Below, piece by piece: positions 24,101 to 35,049 of a stretch of 64,000 nucleotides of DNA. Position 1 is the first letter of the stretch, and each line of letters begins with the position of its first letter. The position numbers and the translations under genes were made by a program. Under the pieces are notes generated by a model. That model was not told where the DNA came from and did no database searches. It worked only from the letters and a program-made list of their open reading frames with translations. Source of the stretch: Parasponia andersonii (taxonomy: Eukaryota; Streptophyta; Magnoliopsida; Rosales; Cannabaceae); contig JXTB01000146.1 in NCBI GenBank assembly GCA_002914805.1, forward strand, positions 750,481 through 814,480, read 5' to 3'.

Positions 24101-25015
24101 TCGAGGACGTGATCTGATGACCCACCATGGCGATGCAACTCTGCTGATCCCGGCAGAACTGGTTCAGAGCCAAAGCGTCAAGCTAGCTCCGAAGGTGCTT
24201 GGTGATGACCCACGTGTCCAGCGAAAAAAGGAGATGTGAGACCATCTTCGACATCATGTTCGTCACTTAGGGATTCAGAATGGCTTGAATGTGTTGGCAA
24301 TCCCCAGAAGACCCGAAGATGATGACTCCTTCCAGCTCCTTGAGCCGCCCCGCCAATAGCCGTGGCTTGAACCTGCTTTCCTCTATAGAGGCTGTACGAG
24401 GCAAAATATCATGAGAAAAAACGGACAAAGTGCACACAGACCCAAAAATCAAAACATGACTCAGTACTTACTTTGCAGAAAAAATTGGAGAATTTGAAAA
24501 TGATCCCCGTTCACCCAAGGAGAGTACCGTGCCCCTCCGATGGCGTATGACCTGGAGTGAGAATCCCATTACTTGTCCGACCTTGGCAAGCCCCAGAAAA
24601 CGTGGTGCCCAGGGAGTGGCTAGAGGTAGAAAGTAGAGTAAGAGCTTCTTTTGGGGAAGAGGGTGAGCTTGTAGGCATTGAAAACCACCTCCACATCGAT
24701 ATGCACGTTAAAGAGGACCGACAGAGCAGAGAGCCCCATTAGGATCATGACCCCGTTGGCATTCAATTACATCGGATGAATCCCCGTCAGACTAAAGAAC
24801 TAGTGGACCAGAGGAGGAAGGGGAAACCGTAGCCATTCCAGATACTTCCTCCCCAATATGATGGAGCCTTCGGGGGTAGAGGGTCGAAGGTACTAATCCA
24901 CTCAGCCCTCAACCCTATATAAGGTGACTCCACCAGGGAAGCAGAGCTACCTCCTTAACGAGCCTAACTCGAAATCTGCGATGGAGCGGAGTTTCTGATT
25001 TTGGTTCGGGGCCAT
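21197..25015 (-). pseudogene. Antisense accessory gene of element 1 (broken)
   Basis: Runs opposite to gag and starts at 25015 (MAPNQNQKLRS), 385 bases inside the 3' LTR. Recognisable blocks in order are an N-terminal block like PF04195, 'putative gypsy type transposon' (about 25015-24500), a low-complexity Ser/Pro/Glu region (24025-22950), a coiled coil (22736-22251; VRCEELAAKLDKAE), an acidic Pro-rich stretch (22106-21729) and a C-terminal block (21406-21197; QLQRLV, KRPGLGSH, YHSDVSLRV). The blocks are separated by intron-like gaps. All blocks recur in element 2. Several interruptions are present and the function is unknown. Confidence 0.7.
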
Positions 25016-25163
25016 TATCTTGAATGCGATCAAAGAAAGCAAAAGTTTCCAGAAAAGGAAAGTTTCGGAAACCCTAAGATTTGAGAAGGCTAGAAATTTT
25101 GAAGGAAAGAGAACAGGAATACTTGGGGATTTTGGTAAAGTAAGAGATGAGCACAAGTGCAGC

Positions 25164-25171
25164 TTTTTATA
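25164..25171 (-). promoter_or_regulatory. TATA box of the antisense gene, element 1
   Basis: TATAAAAA on the minus strand, about 150 bases before the antisense start at 25015 and outside the LTR. Element 2 has CTATAAAAGC in the equivalent place. Conservation in both copies suggests a promoter separate from the LTR. Confidence 0.6.
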
Positions 25172-25399
25172 GAGAAGGAGCTGAAAAGTCTTTCTTGGAG
25201 GAGAACAGTGCAAGGAAGACGGAAGCACTAAAATTATGAAAATTTGAAAATGTCGGGGTACGAGTTGGCATCCATTAGTATCAGTAACTGGAGAATAATG
25301 ACGGCAATGAGACACTCGTACCCTTTGGATTGGCAAATAAGAGGCATGATTTCCCTACTTAATGGCTGCAAATCCATTATATAGGGAAATGAAGGCAGT

Positions 25400-26250
25400 T
25401 GTGGGACCCACTCCTAGATCGCGCGCTACATGGGTGATTAAGTGGCGGAACAGATGGCAGGAGACATACCGTTCGACACGTGTCCAGAAGGGCCGTTTAA
25501 ATACCGCATAAGTCACACGTGATACGACTTGGGCCCGTTGGCTATTGCAGGCCAACGCCGAACCCATCCCAGACCCTGGACGGGTTTGGCTCAGCAGAAT
25601 TCTTGCCTCGATAGCTGAGGGTCAGAAACCTCGAGGGTCTTCCGCTAAAAGACCATTGGGGGCAGTGTGCCACTCCAGACCTAGATAGGGCATGTAATAC
25701 GATCTTGGGGAAGTATGCGCATTGGTCAAATCAGCCCAACAGGCTCGCACCATAGGGGACGGGGAAAGCAAATTACAATAATGCAAGAGAAATTACGGTA
25801 ACTACGGCTCGTGATTTCCGAAACAAGTCATGATGAGGAAATGACACTTAATCCTGGGATTGAAAGCCGACAAGTTTTCGGTTCCAGGATTATATTTTTA
25901 CATGCCATACATTTCCCCGAAAAAGAGACATATACCGATATATGTATTTACATATATATATATATATATATAGATAGATAGATAAAACGGACAATTTTAT
26001 GAAAAAAAATATAACTCAGTCTTTGTTATTTAATCTCGGGAGTAAATATCTGACTTAAGTATCGGAGAGTCTTTACAGGTGGCCACCCCCGCCTCGTCAA
26101 TCCGGAGTGAGATCAAAAGCATCCTGAGATAGCAAGGATGCATAGACAGTTGGAAGGAACAATACCAAAAGTTCGGACACATGGACAGTTCGTAGGACCA
26201 GCACCAATGATTTGAAGACATATGGATAGTTGGTAAAAATAGCTCCAACA
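25400..26250 (+). repeat. 3' LTR of element 1
   Basis: Starts TGTGGGACCCACTCC and ends AGCTCCAACA, directly followed by the CTAAG target duplication. It aligns end to end with 17095-17939, with many substitutions and some length differences. Confidence 0.88.
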
Positions 26251-26255
26251 CTAAG

Positions 26256-26886
26256 TAAGGCAAAACATGCTAATGGTCGGGGTTAATGTTAAAGCCTGAA
26301 TAGCTTTTAAAGCATGCATCAATGTCCACTTCTACTTTGCTCCACCTCGAATATTCTTCGGGCAAGCTGAAGGTCTTCAGTCACAGATGGCAAGTAGTTT
26401 TACAATCTGTGAGAAGGGGATACCGGGAGTTTTATTGAGCAACAGGCCAACACTATCCCAAAATGATCCTTAATGATTGATTGTAGTACTCTCTCTAGCT
26501 TCCTAATCCATATGATTTAAGCTTCAATCTGGCTTTAACTTATGGAATTATGGAATTCTGACCGGAAATTAAGATCGTACTCAGCTACATTCATAGCAGT
26601 TCTACATTTCTGACCAAAAACATAAATAGTGAATATGATCTTTTGTATACAAAAACATCATATTTGTAATCACTTCTATTTTTTTTAAAGTAGAATAGTG
26701 AATCTTTTTGTTATTTATTAATTATACAAACAGAAAAACTATTCACATTTTTTAATATCCTTTGCTATTTACGTTGATTCACTATTCACCATCATATTTG
26801 CCAAAACACAAACGCTTAATAAGCCAAAAAAAAGGAATAAGAAAAACCGTAAAGCAAATTAATTGCACAATAATCTAATTTTTATT
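26256..26886. other. Spacer after element 1
   Basis: No ORF, RNA gene or repeat end is supported in these 630 bases. A region near 26330-26420 is less AT-rich but not recognisable. Confidence 0.5.
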
Positions 26887-27441
26887 TAAGTTTAAAAAAA
26901 GTCATTGAATTATACATTTTATATCACTTTGCCATCCAAATTTTTAACTTACATAGTAATAGTAATGACTTTTGAATTATGTAATTGTTACAATAATGAC
27001 CTTTTTGTTAGAAACTGTTATTTTTTTAATATAAAATAATCATAGACAAAGTGTATAATTAGGTATTTTTTATTTCTATGAGTTAGAATCTCATTTTTAG
27101 TCATGATTATTAAAATGTGTGCATTGTACAAGACCTATTTCTGTTAAAAATGTAATAATTTATAAAAATAAAATGATCATTGCTATAGTAATTGTATAAA
27201 TCGTGGTAGTCTACTATATAATTTCAAAGTTCAAAATCTTATTTTTGACCATAATTATCAAATCATGTAGTATGTAATAACTTGTTTCTGTTAAATATTT
27301 AACCGTTTGTAACAAAAAGAACATTGTTGCAACAATTATATTTCATGGACTATTATTATATAAGTTGATAAGTTAAAAATTTAAGAGACAAAGTGGTACA
27401 ACATATATAATTCAGAAGTTATTAATATCGTTTAACTTTTT
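26887..27441. mobile_element. MITE with about 125-bp inverted arms
   Basis: The left arm (from AAGTTTAAAAAAAGTCATTGAATTAT) and the right arm (reverse-complemented from 27441, AAAAGTTAAACGATATTAATAACTT) match through ACTTTG, AAATTTTTAACTTA, TAATAGT, AATTGTT and CTTTTTGTTA. The interior is AT-rich and non-coding. Target duplication is not certain. Confidence 0.55.
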
Positions 27442-28019
27442 ATTTATATATAAAAAAAGATGTTTTTAGAAATAAAATTTCATTATTTAATATATACGAA
27501 GGCATTTATATAGTAATTTACAAGTGGATATTCTTTTAGATAATTAATTGATTTGAATAGTTGTAGGTAGAGAAAAAAAAGGTGTGTCTGAAAAAAAAAA
27601 TATGAAAATGAAACTTTTGAAGAGCCAAAATGTTATTTTTCAAAACTTGTCATTAGTGTTGATTGGTTATTTGTTACTAGTTATTACTAAATTTGGTTAC
27701 TGTTGATTGGTTAATAGTTATTCAAGTGACTCAAAAAATTTATCTTTAATATTCCCAATAAATAAATAAATAGATAAATCAGATTACAACTATCCTATAT
27801 GCTGCATTCACTAAAGAAATAAGATTCACAACATAACTCGATATCATGGTTTCGATCCGTGTAAATCATAATTAGTCAAAATGAGCCAATAGCCCAATAA
27901 ATATATATAACACAAGAAATGATATGGGAATTCCAGTTCATTAAAAGACAAAAGAAATGTTCTGGGAATTAATTACCCGAAAGGAGTAAAAGAAGAACAA
28001 AACAAGAGAAATGGAACAT
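27442..28019. other. AT-rich spacer
   Basis: Nothing coding or structured is recognisable; it contains short A/T homopolymer runs only. Confidence 0.5.
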
Positions 28020-29160
28020 TAGGTATGGAGCATTAAGTGCCCAATTTAGTTTCCCAATAAGAAAACTTCTGCAGCGACAGTAGATAACATATGGATAACA
28101 TATAAAATTCAACTTCTCACACGTCCACGTAAATTCACACAATACCAAATAATTGAACGTTATGTTATTGGACTTATTTCACTATGTTCAAGCAATTGAC
28201 TAGAGACTTTGATAAGATTTTGTTAATGAAGTAGCCATTCATAAAAATAAATAAAAAAGTAACTGACTAGAGACTTTGATAAGAATTTTTAATCTTATTA
28301 TGGTTTAATTCTTATAACATTATTGGAGGGGCAAAGCGCAACAGTGACATTCACCTAAAAAATAAACGCTTTTGGTGAGGCTTAAAGCATCACGTAAAGA
28401 AGATTAAGACTTTGATTCTGTTTTTGGACTTCCTCTTTTTTTTTTTGTTTTTTTTTTTTTTTAAGTTGGAAACTCTTTATTAAAAAATATCATTACCTAC
28501 AAAAATAGCAATACAACTAAGAATTTCCTTAAAAGATAACACATCTGTTAGAAGTGAAGCACAACTTCACAAGCATGTGACAACTTTATTTTCATCTCTA
28601 GAAACAGGATCTCTTTTTATAGTTTATAGGCTTACTAATCTTCTTTTTTTGGGATATTTTTTTCTATTTGCAGGATAAACTTTATTTCTATCTATAGAAT
28701 CAGGTTCTCTTTTTATAGTTTATAGGCTTGCTAACCTTGTTTGTCTGAGAATCTTTTTTTTTTTTTTCTTTTTGCATGTTTCTGATTGGGGAATCAATAT
28801 ATGAATATAGAAAATAAAACCTCGGAAAAAAAAGGTAGTAATTTTTTTCCCCTTGAAAGGGAGAAGTAGTACACTTGAATTCAAATAAAGTAAGTCGTGT
28901 ATAATCCAAACAGTGTTTAACCAAAATTAATTAAAAAAGCATATTTTTCCATATATACTAACATATGCTCTTCCAAATAGTCCTTGCGGTTGTGGTTATA
29001 ACATTGCTCATAGATAATGACGAACAAATTAAGTATGAGCAACCACTGGGCTGATTGCTTATTCTCCTTCAAGTTTGCAAGATATGTAGTATATATTGTG
29101 GCTAATTACTCAAACTACCAGCTGTGTAAATTAATTAATAGTGTTCCGAATATAGCTATG
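28020..29160. repeat. Segmental duplication copy B, first part
   Basis: 28020-28150 matches 39785-40000 (GCCCAATTTAGTTTCCC, AAGAAA(A/G)CTTCT, ATTCAACTTCTCAC). 28168-29160 matches 13535-14165 upstream of the SABATH gene. No SABATH coding sequence lies next to this copy. A 24-base block CTCTTTTTATAGTTTATAGGCTT occurs twice (about 28610 and 28709), indicating a further local duplication. It also contains a LINE-tail insertion absent from copy A. Confidence 0.75.
28437..28610 (-). mobile_element. LINE 3'-end fragment with poly(A) tail
   Basis: A T-rich run (28437-28462) is followed by AAGTTGGAAACTCTTTATT and CACAAGCATGTGACAACTTTATTTTCATCTC, the look of a reverse-complemented LINE 3' UTR. It is present in duplication copy B and absent from copy A at the same spot, supporting a separate insertion. 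No ORF remains. Confidence 0.45.
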
Positions 29161-29315
29161 TAATATACATTAATAGGGTTCTGAATATAATTGCTCTAGG
29201 ATTCTAAAAAATGCGGAAGAAAATAAGGGTTTAAATATTATATATTAATATCATAATAAAAAATTTTAAAAATAGGGTTTTGAATACAACTATATATAAT
29301 ATTTTTTAGTTTTGG

Positions 29316-29817
29316 TATTTTTGGTCCCTAAGTTATTCATAGATTGGCAATATGGTCCCTAAGTTAATATTTTTGGCAATTAAGTCCTTAAATTTTCAAA
29401 ACTTTGAAAATTATATCCTTTTTGTTTGTTGATATTAAAATTTTCATGAAATTGAATATATTTAAGTGAAGTAAATTGGTATTTCACTAACATTAATTAG
29501 CTTGGAAGGGAAATAGAAAAAGAAAAATTAAGAGAAATTTTAAATTTTTGAGAATTCTATTTTTTAATTTTTCATTTTATGTTGTTAATTTTTAGTTATT
29601 TTCCTTCCAATTCCAATTAATGTCAGAAAAATATTGATTTTGATATTCAAAAACTTTGCATGTGGCTTGAAAATGCTTGATTCCATCTAATATTTTAACA
29701 ATTATTTACAAAAAGGGCTTAATTGCCAAAATGTTTAGAACTTAAGGACTTAATTGCTAAAAATAATAGTTCAGGGACCATTTTGCCAATTACGAAAAAT
29801 GTAGGGGCCAGTCATGC
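29316..29817. mobile_element. MITE/MULE-like element with 75-bp inverted ends
   Basis: The left end 29316-29392 (TTTGGTCCCTAAG, GGCAATATGGTCCCTAAG, GGCAATTAAGTCCTTAA) pairs with the right end 29742-29817 read in reverse (GGCCCCTAC, GGCAAAATGGTCCCTGAAC, AGCAATTAAGTCCTTAA). Identity is about 75-80 percent. The 350-base interior has no coding potential. The 'GGTCCCTAA' ends are common in non-autonomous plant elements. Confidence 0.65.
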
Positions 29818-30693
29818 CAGTAACCCTATTTTCTATATACTATATATAGACAAAATAATACTTAAAGTCCTAATTATTGTACTAAATTTTTAATGCTAAC
29901 ACACATAGCATGTGATTTATCATCACTTCATTAGTAATAATATATTTAATTTATTTGTGATAAGTTTTAACACACTAATTGAATGTTGACAACACATACC
30001 AATGTGTTAGTACAAAAAATCTAGTATAATAGTTGGGTCCCTAACATTACCCTGAAGACAATTAAGTAAGCACATCCATATAAGGGACTTCTACTAGTGA
30101 AATGAATATTTTTTGCGTACCTTTCGTTTAAATAAATATCTTTTTTTTTTTATCAAATAAGAAGATCAATTTTATTATGTATAACATATAAGAAATGATA
30201 TACATTAATATAAAATTGGTTTATTGAAACAAATATACTAATATATGATACATTCAGTGTAAAAACTTACAATAAACAGTCATTTTACTATAAAAAGAAA
30301 AATTGGAATTTATTAAATATGATGTGCACATTTGTGAAAACTACTCTGTGGATAAACAACTTGAATAAGAAGTTCGAAAATTGAACAAAAAAAACTAAAG
30401 GACAAGAAGTAAACTAAGAGCACGTACGCCAACATAATTGAGAGATACAAAAGCACACATATGGTGCTTGTCATAACATCAAAGTTGGAACTTGGAATGC
30501 ATCTTTCATATGGGTCCATGGAAGTACTAGTTTCTTGACTACATTTAAGTTGATATATCGAGACTCCATTTAAATGGGAGACAATACAAGATCTAGGTGT
30601 TCTTTAAAGAAAAAGAAAAAATATTGATTTTGTGACATTTTATTCAGTAACATTTGTACCCAAAAAAAAGGTGCCAAAATAAGCACATTTTAG

Positions 30694-30927
30694 TGACATT
30701 AACATAAAAATGTTGTTAACGTATTCTTTTGAAGAGATCTCTAAACTTTTAACTTTGGCGGCATTTAAGAAGGCCACAAAATTTATGTTCAGTGGCATTT
30801 TGCTAACGAATGACATTACCGTAAAAATGTTGTTCACTTATTCTTTTGAAGAGATCTCTAAACTTTTAACTTTGGCAGTATTTAAGAAGGCCACAAAATT
30901 TATGTTCAGTGGCATTTTGCTAAAGCA
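30694..30927. repeat. Two-copy tandem duplication, 117-bp unit
   Basis: Units 30694-30810 and 30811-30927 are nearly identical (TGACATTA, AAAAATGTTGTT, GAAGAGATCTCTAAACTTTTAAC, AAGAAGGCCACAAAATTTATG). An open frame that runs through both (30710-30934) comes from the repeat, as 117 is a multiple of three, and is not a recognisable protein. Confidence 0.88.
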
Positions 30928-31169
30928 TGATTAAGTTGTGGCCGAACTCAAATATACATATATATGGCACATAGAGAGAATGAGCGAAGAAAAAAAAAAA
31001 AAACAGAACTCATCCATCCTATTAATGGAATGAGATTTAAAAATAAAAAGTAAAAAACCATCTATGCATGTAAGGGACAGCATAAAAAGCAATAAATGAC
31101 TTTTTATATTTAGATAGACACTAATTATAATAGATTTTTAGGTACAATTATTCAACTCATATTGCNCCG

Positions 31170-31196
31170 TTGGATCACCATCTAATGGTGATCCAA
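31170..31196. repeat. Perfect 12-bp hairpin
   Basis: TTGGATCACCAT, loop CTA, ATGGTGATCCAA. An undetermined base sits just before it at 31166. It may be the end or core of a small inverted-repeat element. It is not a terminator of a known gene. Confidence 0.7.
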
Positions 31197-31349
31197 TGGC
31201 TATAATAAAGTGTATGAAAAGACGTGTATTATTAATGCTCTTTTTCTCTCTTATTTTTTACAATAAAAAATATGCATGCTAAATTTTCATCGGACAAATT
31301 GATACCTATGCATAGGTAAAAGAAAAAAATACCTACTGGATTGGTGCCC

Positions 31350-31376
31350 ATATATATATATATATATATATATATA
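31350..31376. repeat. TA microsatellite
   Basis: About 13 TA dinucleotides in a row, in a spacer without genes. Confidence 0.9.
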
Positions 31377-32880
31377 GGGGATTTAGTGAAATGATTATTT
31401 TTTGCACTTTATTTTAATAAATGTCCATATTTTTTTAATAGTAAAAATAACTTAATTATAAAAACTGATATAATTAGTGTAAAAACTGATATAATGTTAT
31501 TTGATATACACAATGCAAAAAATGATATAGACGATCATTTTGCTCTAAGAAGAAAAACAAAAGACATTTATTAAAATGAAGACTAAAAAGGGCCCTTTTG
31601 TTATAAATTTTCTATATCTAAACAACCTAAATAAGAAGACCAAAGCACAAGAAGGAAACTAAGAGCACGCTAATATATGATGGAGAGACATAAAAGTGCA
31701 CAGGTGTGTTGCTGGCCATAACATCAAAGTGGGAGGAATATTGATGCTTTACTTGAAATTAAATGCATGTTTCATATGGGCCTATGGAAAGTACTCGTTT
31801 ATGGACTATACAGTACTAAAGGCGGAGACAACACAAGTTGTAGTTGTAGGAATGAGTTCGATTAAGGTCATATAAAGATGAACAGTGAGGAAGGACAAGA
31901 AGAAGTTAAACATGTTCCAAGCATTCGAAGGAACTTGGTTGAAGTATACTTGAAATTAGTTATAACATATCAAATATCAAAGAGTGATCATAGAACGTGT
32001 TTAGCATTATTTAGCTTATGTAAGTTGTTTGGATTAAGGTTGCTGATTTTGTTGGGAAGATGAATGCTTGTGAAGTTTCAAAAGCTGGTAAGAGGGATTC
32101 AAGTTATAGGTGGAGCTGATGATTCAAGACTCTTTGGAAGAATACAATCTATATAGACCAGAGTGCAAATCGTGTTTGAGATCCTAATATATAAGGGATT
32201 TCGATTGGAAGAAACAAATAGAGAAATAATCTTTAGTGTTTCTCGTGACAAGTGAAGATTAGAAGATAGACGCTGCTAATGAATTGATTACAATAGCCCT
32301 AGCTGGAGAAATGTTTTGACGTGACAACGGATTTAATTATTACGCATGGAAATGTTTTATTTATTTCTATTTTATTATATTAGGCTAAGGTGTGACAATT
32401 ATCAGGTTTCTTATTTTACTATTGTAAAAGAGTTAGTAAAATTATATTTTTACAACAATTTGTAGGGGGAATAATAATTTCTTACTAGGACTTAGAAAAG
32501 TGTAAACTATTGTCCATTAATAGTCGAAAGTTTAGAATGGAGAGGGGATCAATCAATCAAAAAGAAAACTTGGCCAAGAGAAAATGTAGATAAAAGTCCT
32601 TGAACTGAAATTTTACGATCCTATTAAATCCTAATTTACAGTTGTATTTTCTGAATAAAAGAGTTTCCTTTGTTAGGCTTAATCTAAGAAAGCATGTCCA
32701 TCTTAGCAACTCTTGGTGGTGCTTATGTGTGTTTCTTGTGTGTTTGTCATATTCTAACTTTGTTTTAATTTTTTCAACAATAATAATCATTAATGATTTC
32801 AACATAAGTCTGTCATATAAGGACATAAAGCTTAGATTTTTTTTCCCCTCCTTAATATGTAAGAAGGATTCCAATGCATG
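31377..32880. other. AT-rich spacer
   Basis: No supported gene. 31500-32330 is mixed sequence with short open frames that match nothing recognisable; 32400-32880 likewise. Confidence 0.4.
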
Positions 32881-32882
32881 CT

Positions 32883-33450
32883 ATTGAATTTTATGGCCCG
32901 AAGTCCTATTCGGTGCCCTTAGTGGTACATGGTCCAAATACCCATGGACTAATAAGAAGGGGCCATATCCAATATAACGAGTAATATTTGTAAATATTCT
33001 ATTAATCTAGATACGAGTGCGAACGTACTAGTTTCTAATAAATTTGAGATGTAAATATGTCATATGTATTTTACGGTACATTCAATTCTAATCATCTCCT
33101 TATTTAATAAGGAATATTTCTTATTGATTAAGGAATTAGGAAACATCTTTACTAAAGAGGAAAAGATGCGTACGTTCTCTAAAATTCATTTATTATTTTT
33201 CTGAGAGTTAAAAAACAAGCCATAGTAAAATAACACATTTTCTCCCTCTTTTTGTGCCAAAAATCCTATTGAGTACTCTTGAGTAACGGATTTTGTAGTA
33301 ATTATTCTTGTAACACCACTCACCACAAGTATTCAAGAAGAAGCCTTTTTACAGAGAACATGAGGCACCAAGGAGAATCTTAGACTAGTGGTTTGACAGA
33401 GGACTCAACCAGTGCCACCATTACCCATGCTTCTAACATTAGTATCAGAG
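32883..33450 (+). mobile_element. Possible Copia LTR end with primer-binding site
   Basis: Sequence ending CTTCTAACA at 33438 is followed by TTAGTATCAGAGTC, which resembles the TGGTATCAGAGC initiator-Met primer site that follows Copia LTRs. The left boundary is not identifiable and no Copia proteins follow directly. It differs from the LTR at 38231-38699. Confidence 0.4.
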
Positions 33451-33720
33451 TCTTTATTGGCGGGCTCTATTTTCCGTACGAAAGAGGCAAAGGATAGAAG
33501 TATATAAACTCTTAAATCGAAAATACTCATAATATGCCTTGTTTTTTTGTTTATGTAGTTCTGCTTATCTTTTGGCCTCAATTTTGTATTACGTGGTAGA
33601 CACTTGTGTATATATGTTCATCTGGAGGTTATTTGATTTATAGCTTTGAAGATTAAGAGTCAAAATATATTTTTTCCCCAAAATTTTTACTATATGTCGC
33701 ATCGTTGCTTGACCTAACAT

Positions 33721-34420
33721 GATTTTGATATATATGAATATAATTTGTATCTTTCATAATCTTATTTAGGAAGATATGATTTTTTAAATTTATGCCATAT
33801 CTATAATTATTTTTTCATATTTACCAATTTGATTTTCAAAACATACTTTCTTTGATAGAGAGCGTGTCTCACTTGCCTATTTAACAGCAGAGTTGGAAAT
33901 GGCGTGGCATGTCATCGGGACAAAATTGGTGGCCAGAATTGTTTGATGTAGACGACAGAGGGCAATATATATCAGACTTTTAGATACCAGATCGTTCCTA
34001 GAGGCAATGACACAGAGCGAAGCACAGCCACGGGGTCGCGCCTATGATTTTAGTATATGAGGAATCTAGTTACAATTATTATTCCACATGATTTGTATTT
34101 TTCGTATTCTTATTTACGGATATATAAGTTTTAAAACTTATGTCATATATGTAATTATTTTTCCATATTTAGCAATCTATTTTTCAAAACACCCTTTCTC
34201 TAGGAGAGTATGTCTCACTCACCTATTTAAAAATAGAGATGAAAGTGACGAGGCATGTGATCGGGACAAGGACGATGTGAAGAGTTTGTTGGTGGCCAAA
34301 ATTATTCGATGTAGACAACAGAGCGCAATGCATATCAAACGTTTGGACACTGGGTCGTGCCTAGAGGTAGTGGCACAAAGCAAAGCCCAGCCACAGGGTC
34401 GTGCCTATGGGCACCATTAG
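33721..34420. repeat. Diverged two-copy tandem duplication, about 350-bp unit
   Basis: Two units (about 33721-34050 and 34085-34420) share CATATTTA(C/G)CAAT, TCAAAACA, GTCTCACT(T/C)(G/A)CCTATTTAA, GATGTAGAC(G/A)ACAGAG and CACAGCCAC-like blocks at an offset near 348. A frame open through the second unit encodes nothing recognisable. Confidence 0.7.
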
Positions 34421-35049
34421 CCTAGGGTCACGTCCCACCCGTTGAACTTGGAATAGGCCCTAAGGGGCTGGCCTTGGGCCGCTCCTGGCCACCTAGAGTC
34501 TTTTTTTATGATTATTATTATTATTAAAAGTAAAGGTTGCTGATTTGAAAAATAAAATCAGGAAATATGTTTTTTTAATTATGAGTTTTATAAAAAGAAT
34601 ACATATTTACATTTGGGTTTGAACATATGTTTTTGACACTATTTTTATTTGACACTATTACATATTAATTATGTTATTCTTTTGGTTGATTATGTATATG
34701 TACAATTTTGTTTTTTTGGAAATTGAAATATATGGCAATATTTTGTGTATGATTAGTTGCTTATTATTTTTAGTACAATTTAAAACTGTCTTAGTAAGAT
34801 TTATTTCAGAAAACAAATTGCCTTAGTAAGCATGGTTAGATGTGTTTATTTGAAATTATTTTGACCTATGTGTCAATTAATTGAATTATAATTATATGCC
34901 TATTTTTGCACATTATTATTATGATATGTATGTTAAAAACACGCTAAGAATGTCACATTTTAGTATAGAAGTATAGTGGTAGAATTTAATTATTCATGTA
35001 TACACATTTTACACAAAGTTTAGAATAAATAATAAAAAATCTAGACATA
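34421..35049. other. AT-rich spacer before the Copia relic
   Basis: No gene is recognised. It may include badly decayed 5' sequence of the Copia element, but no LTR matching 38231-38699 was found here. Confidence 0.4.

Larger units (their letters stand above)
17095..26250 (+). mobile_element. Ty3/Gypsy element of Tat type, broken (element 1)
   Basis: LTRs at 17095-17939 and 25400-26250 flank a primer-binding-type motif TTTGGCGCCGTCTGTAGG, gag-like sequence, an integrase C-terminal remnant, a 112-bp tandem array and an antisense accessory gene. The family call rests on the primer-binding motif, the antisense gene and the close kinship with element 2. At 9.2 kb it is shorter than element 2 and shows little of pol, so it is broken and non-autonomous with many interruptions. 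The LTRs differ by about 13 percent over the first 105 bases by eye, making it older than element 2. Confidence 0.9.

Noticed and set aside
30710-30934. 74-codon plus-strand frame
   Set aside because: It is kept open only because the 117-bp duplication has a period divisible by three; no homology is recognisable.
34088-34420. 110-codon plus-strand frame
   Set aside because: It covers one unit of a non-coding duplication, has no family match, and the other unit is not open.
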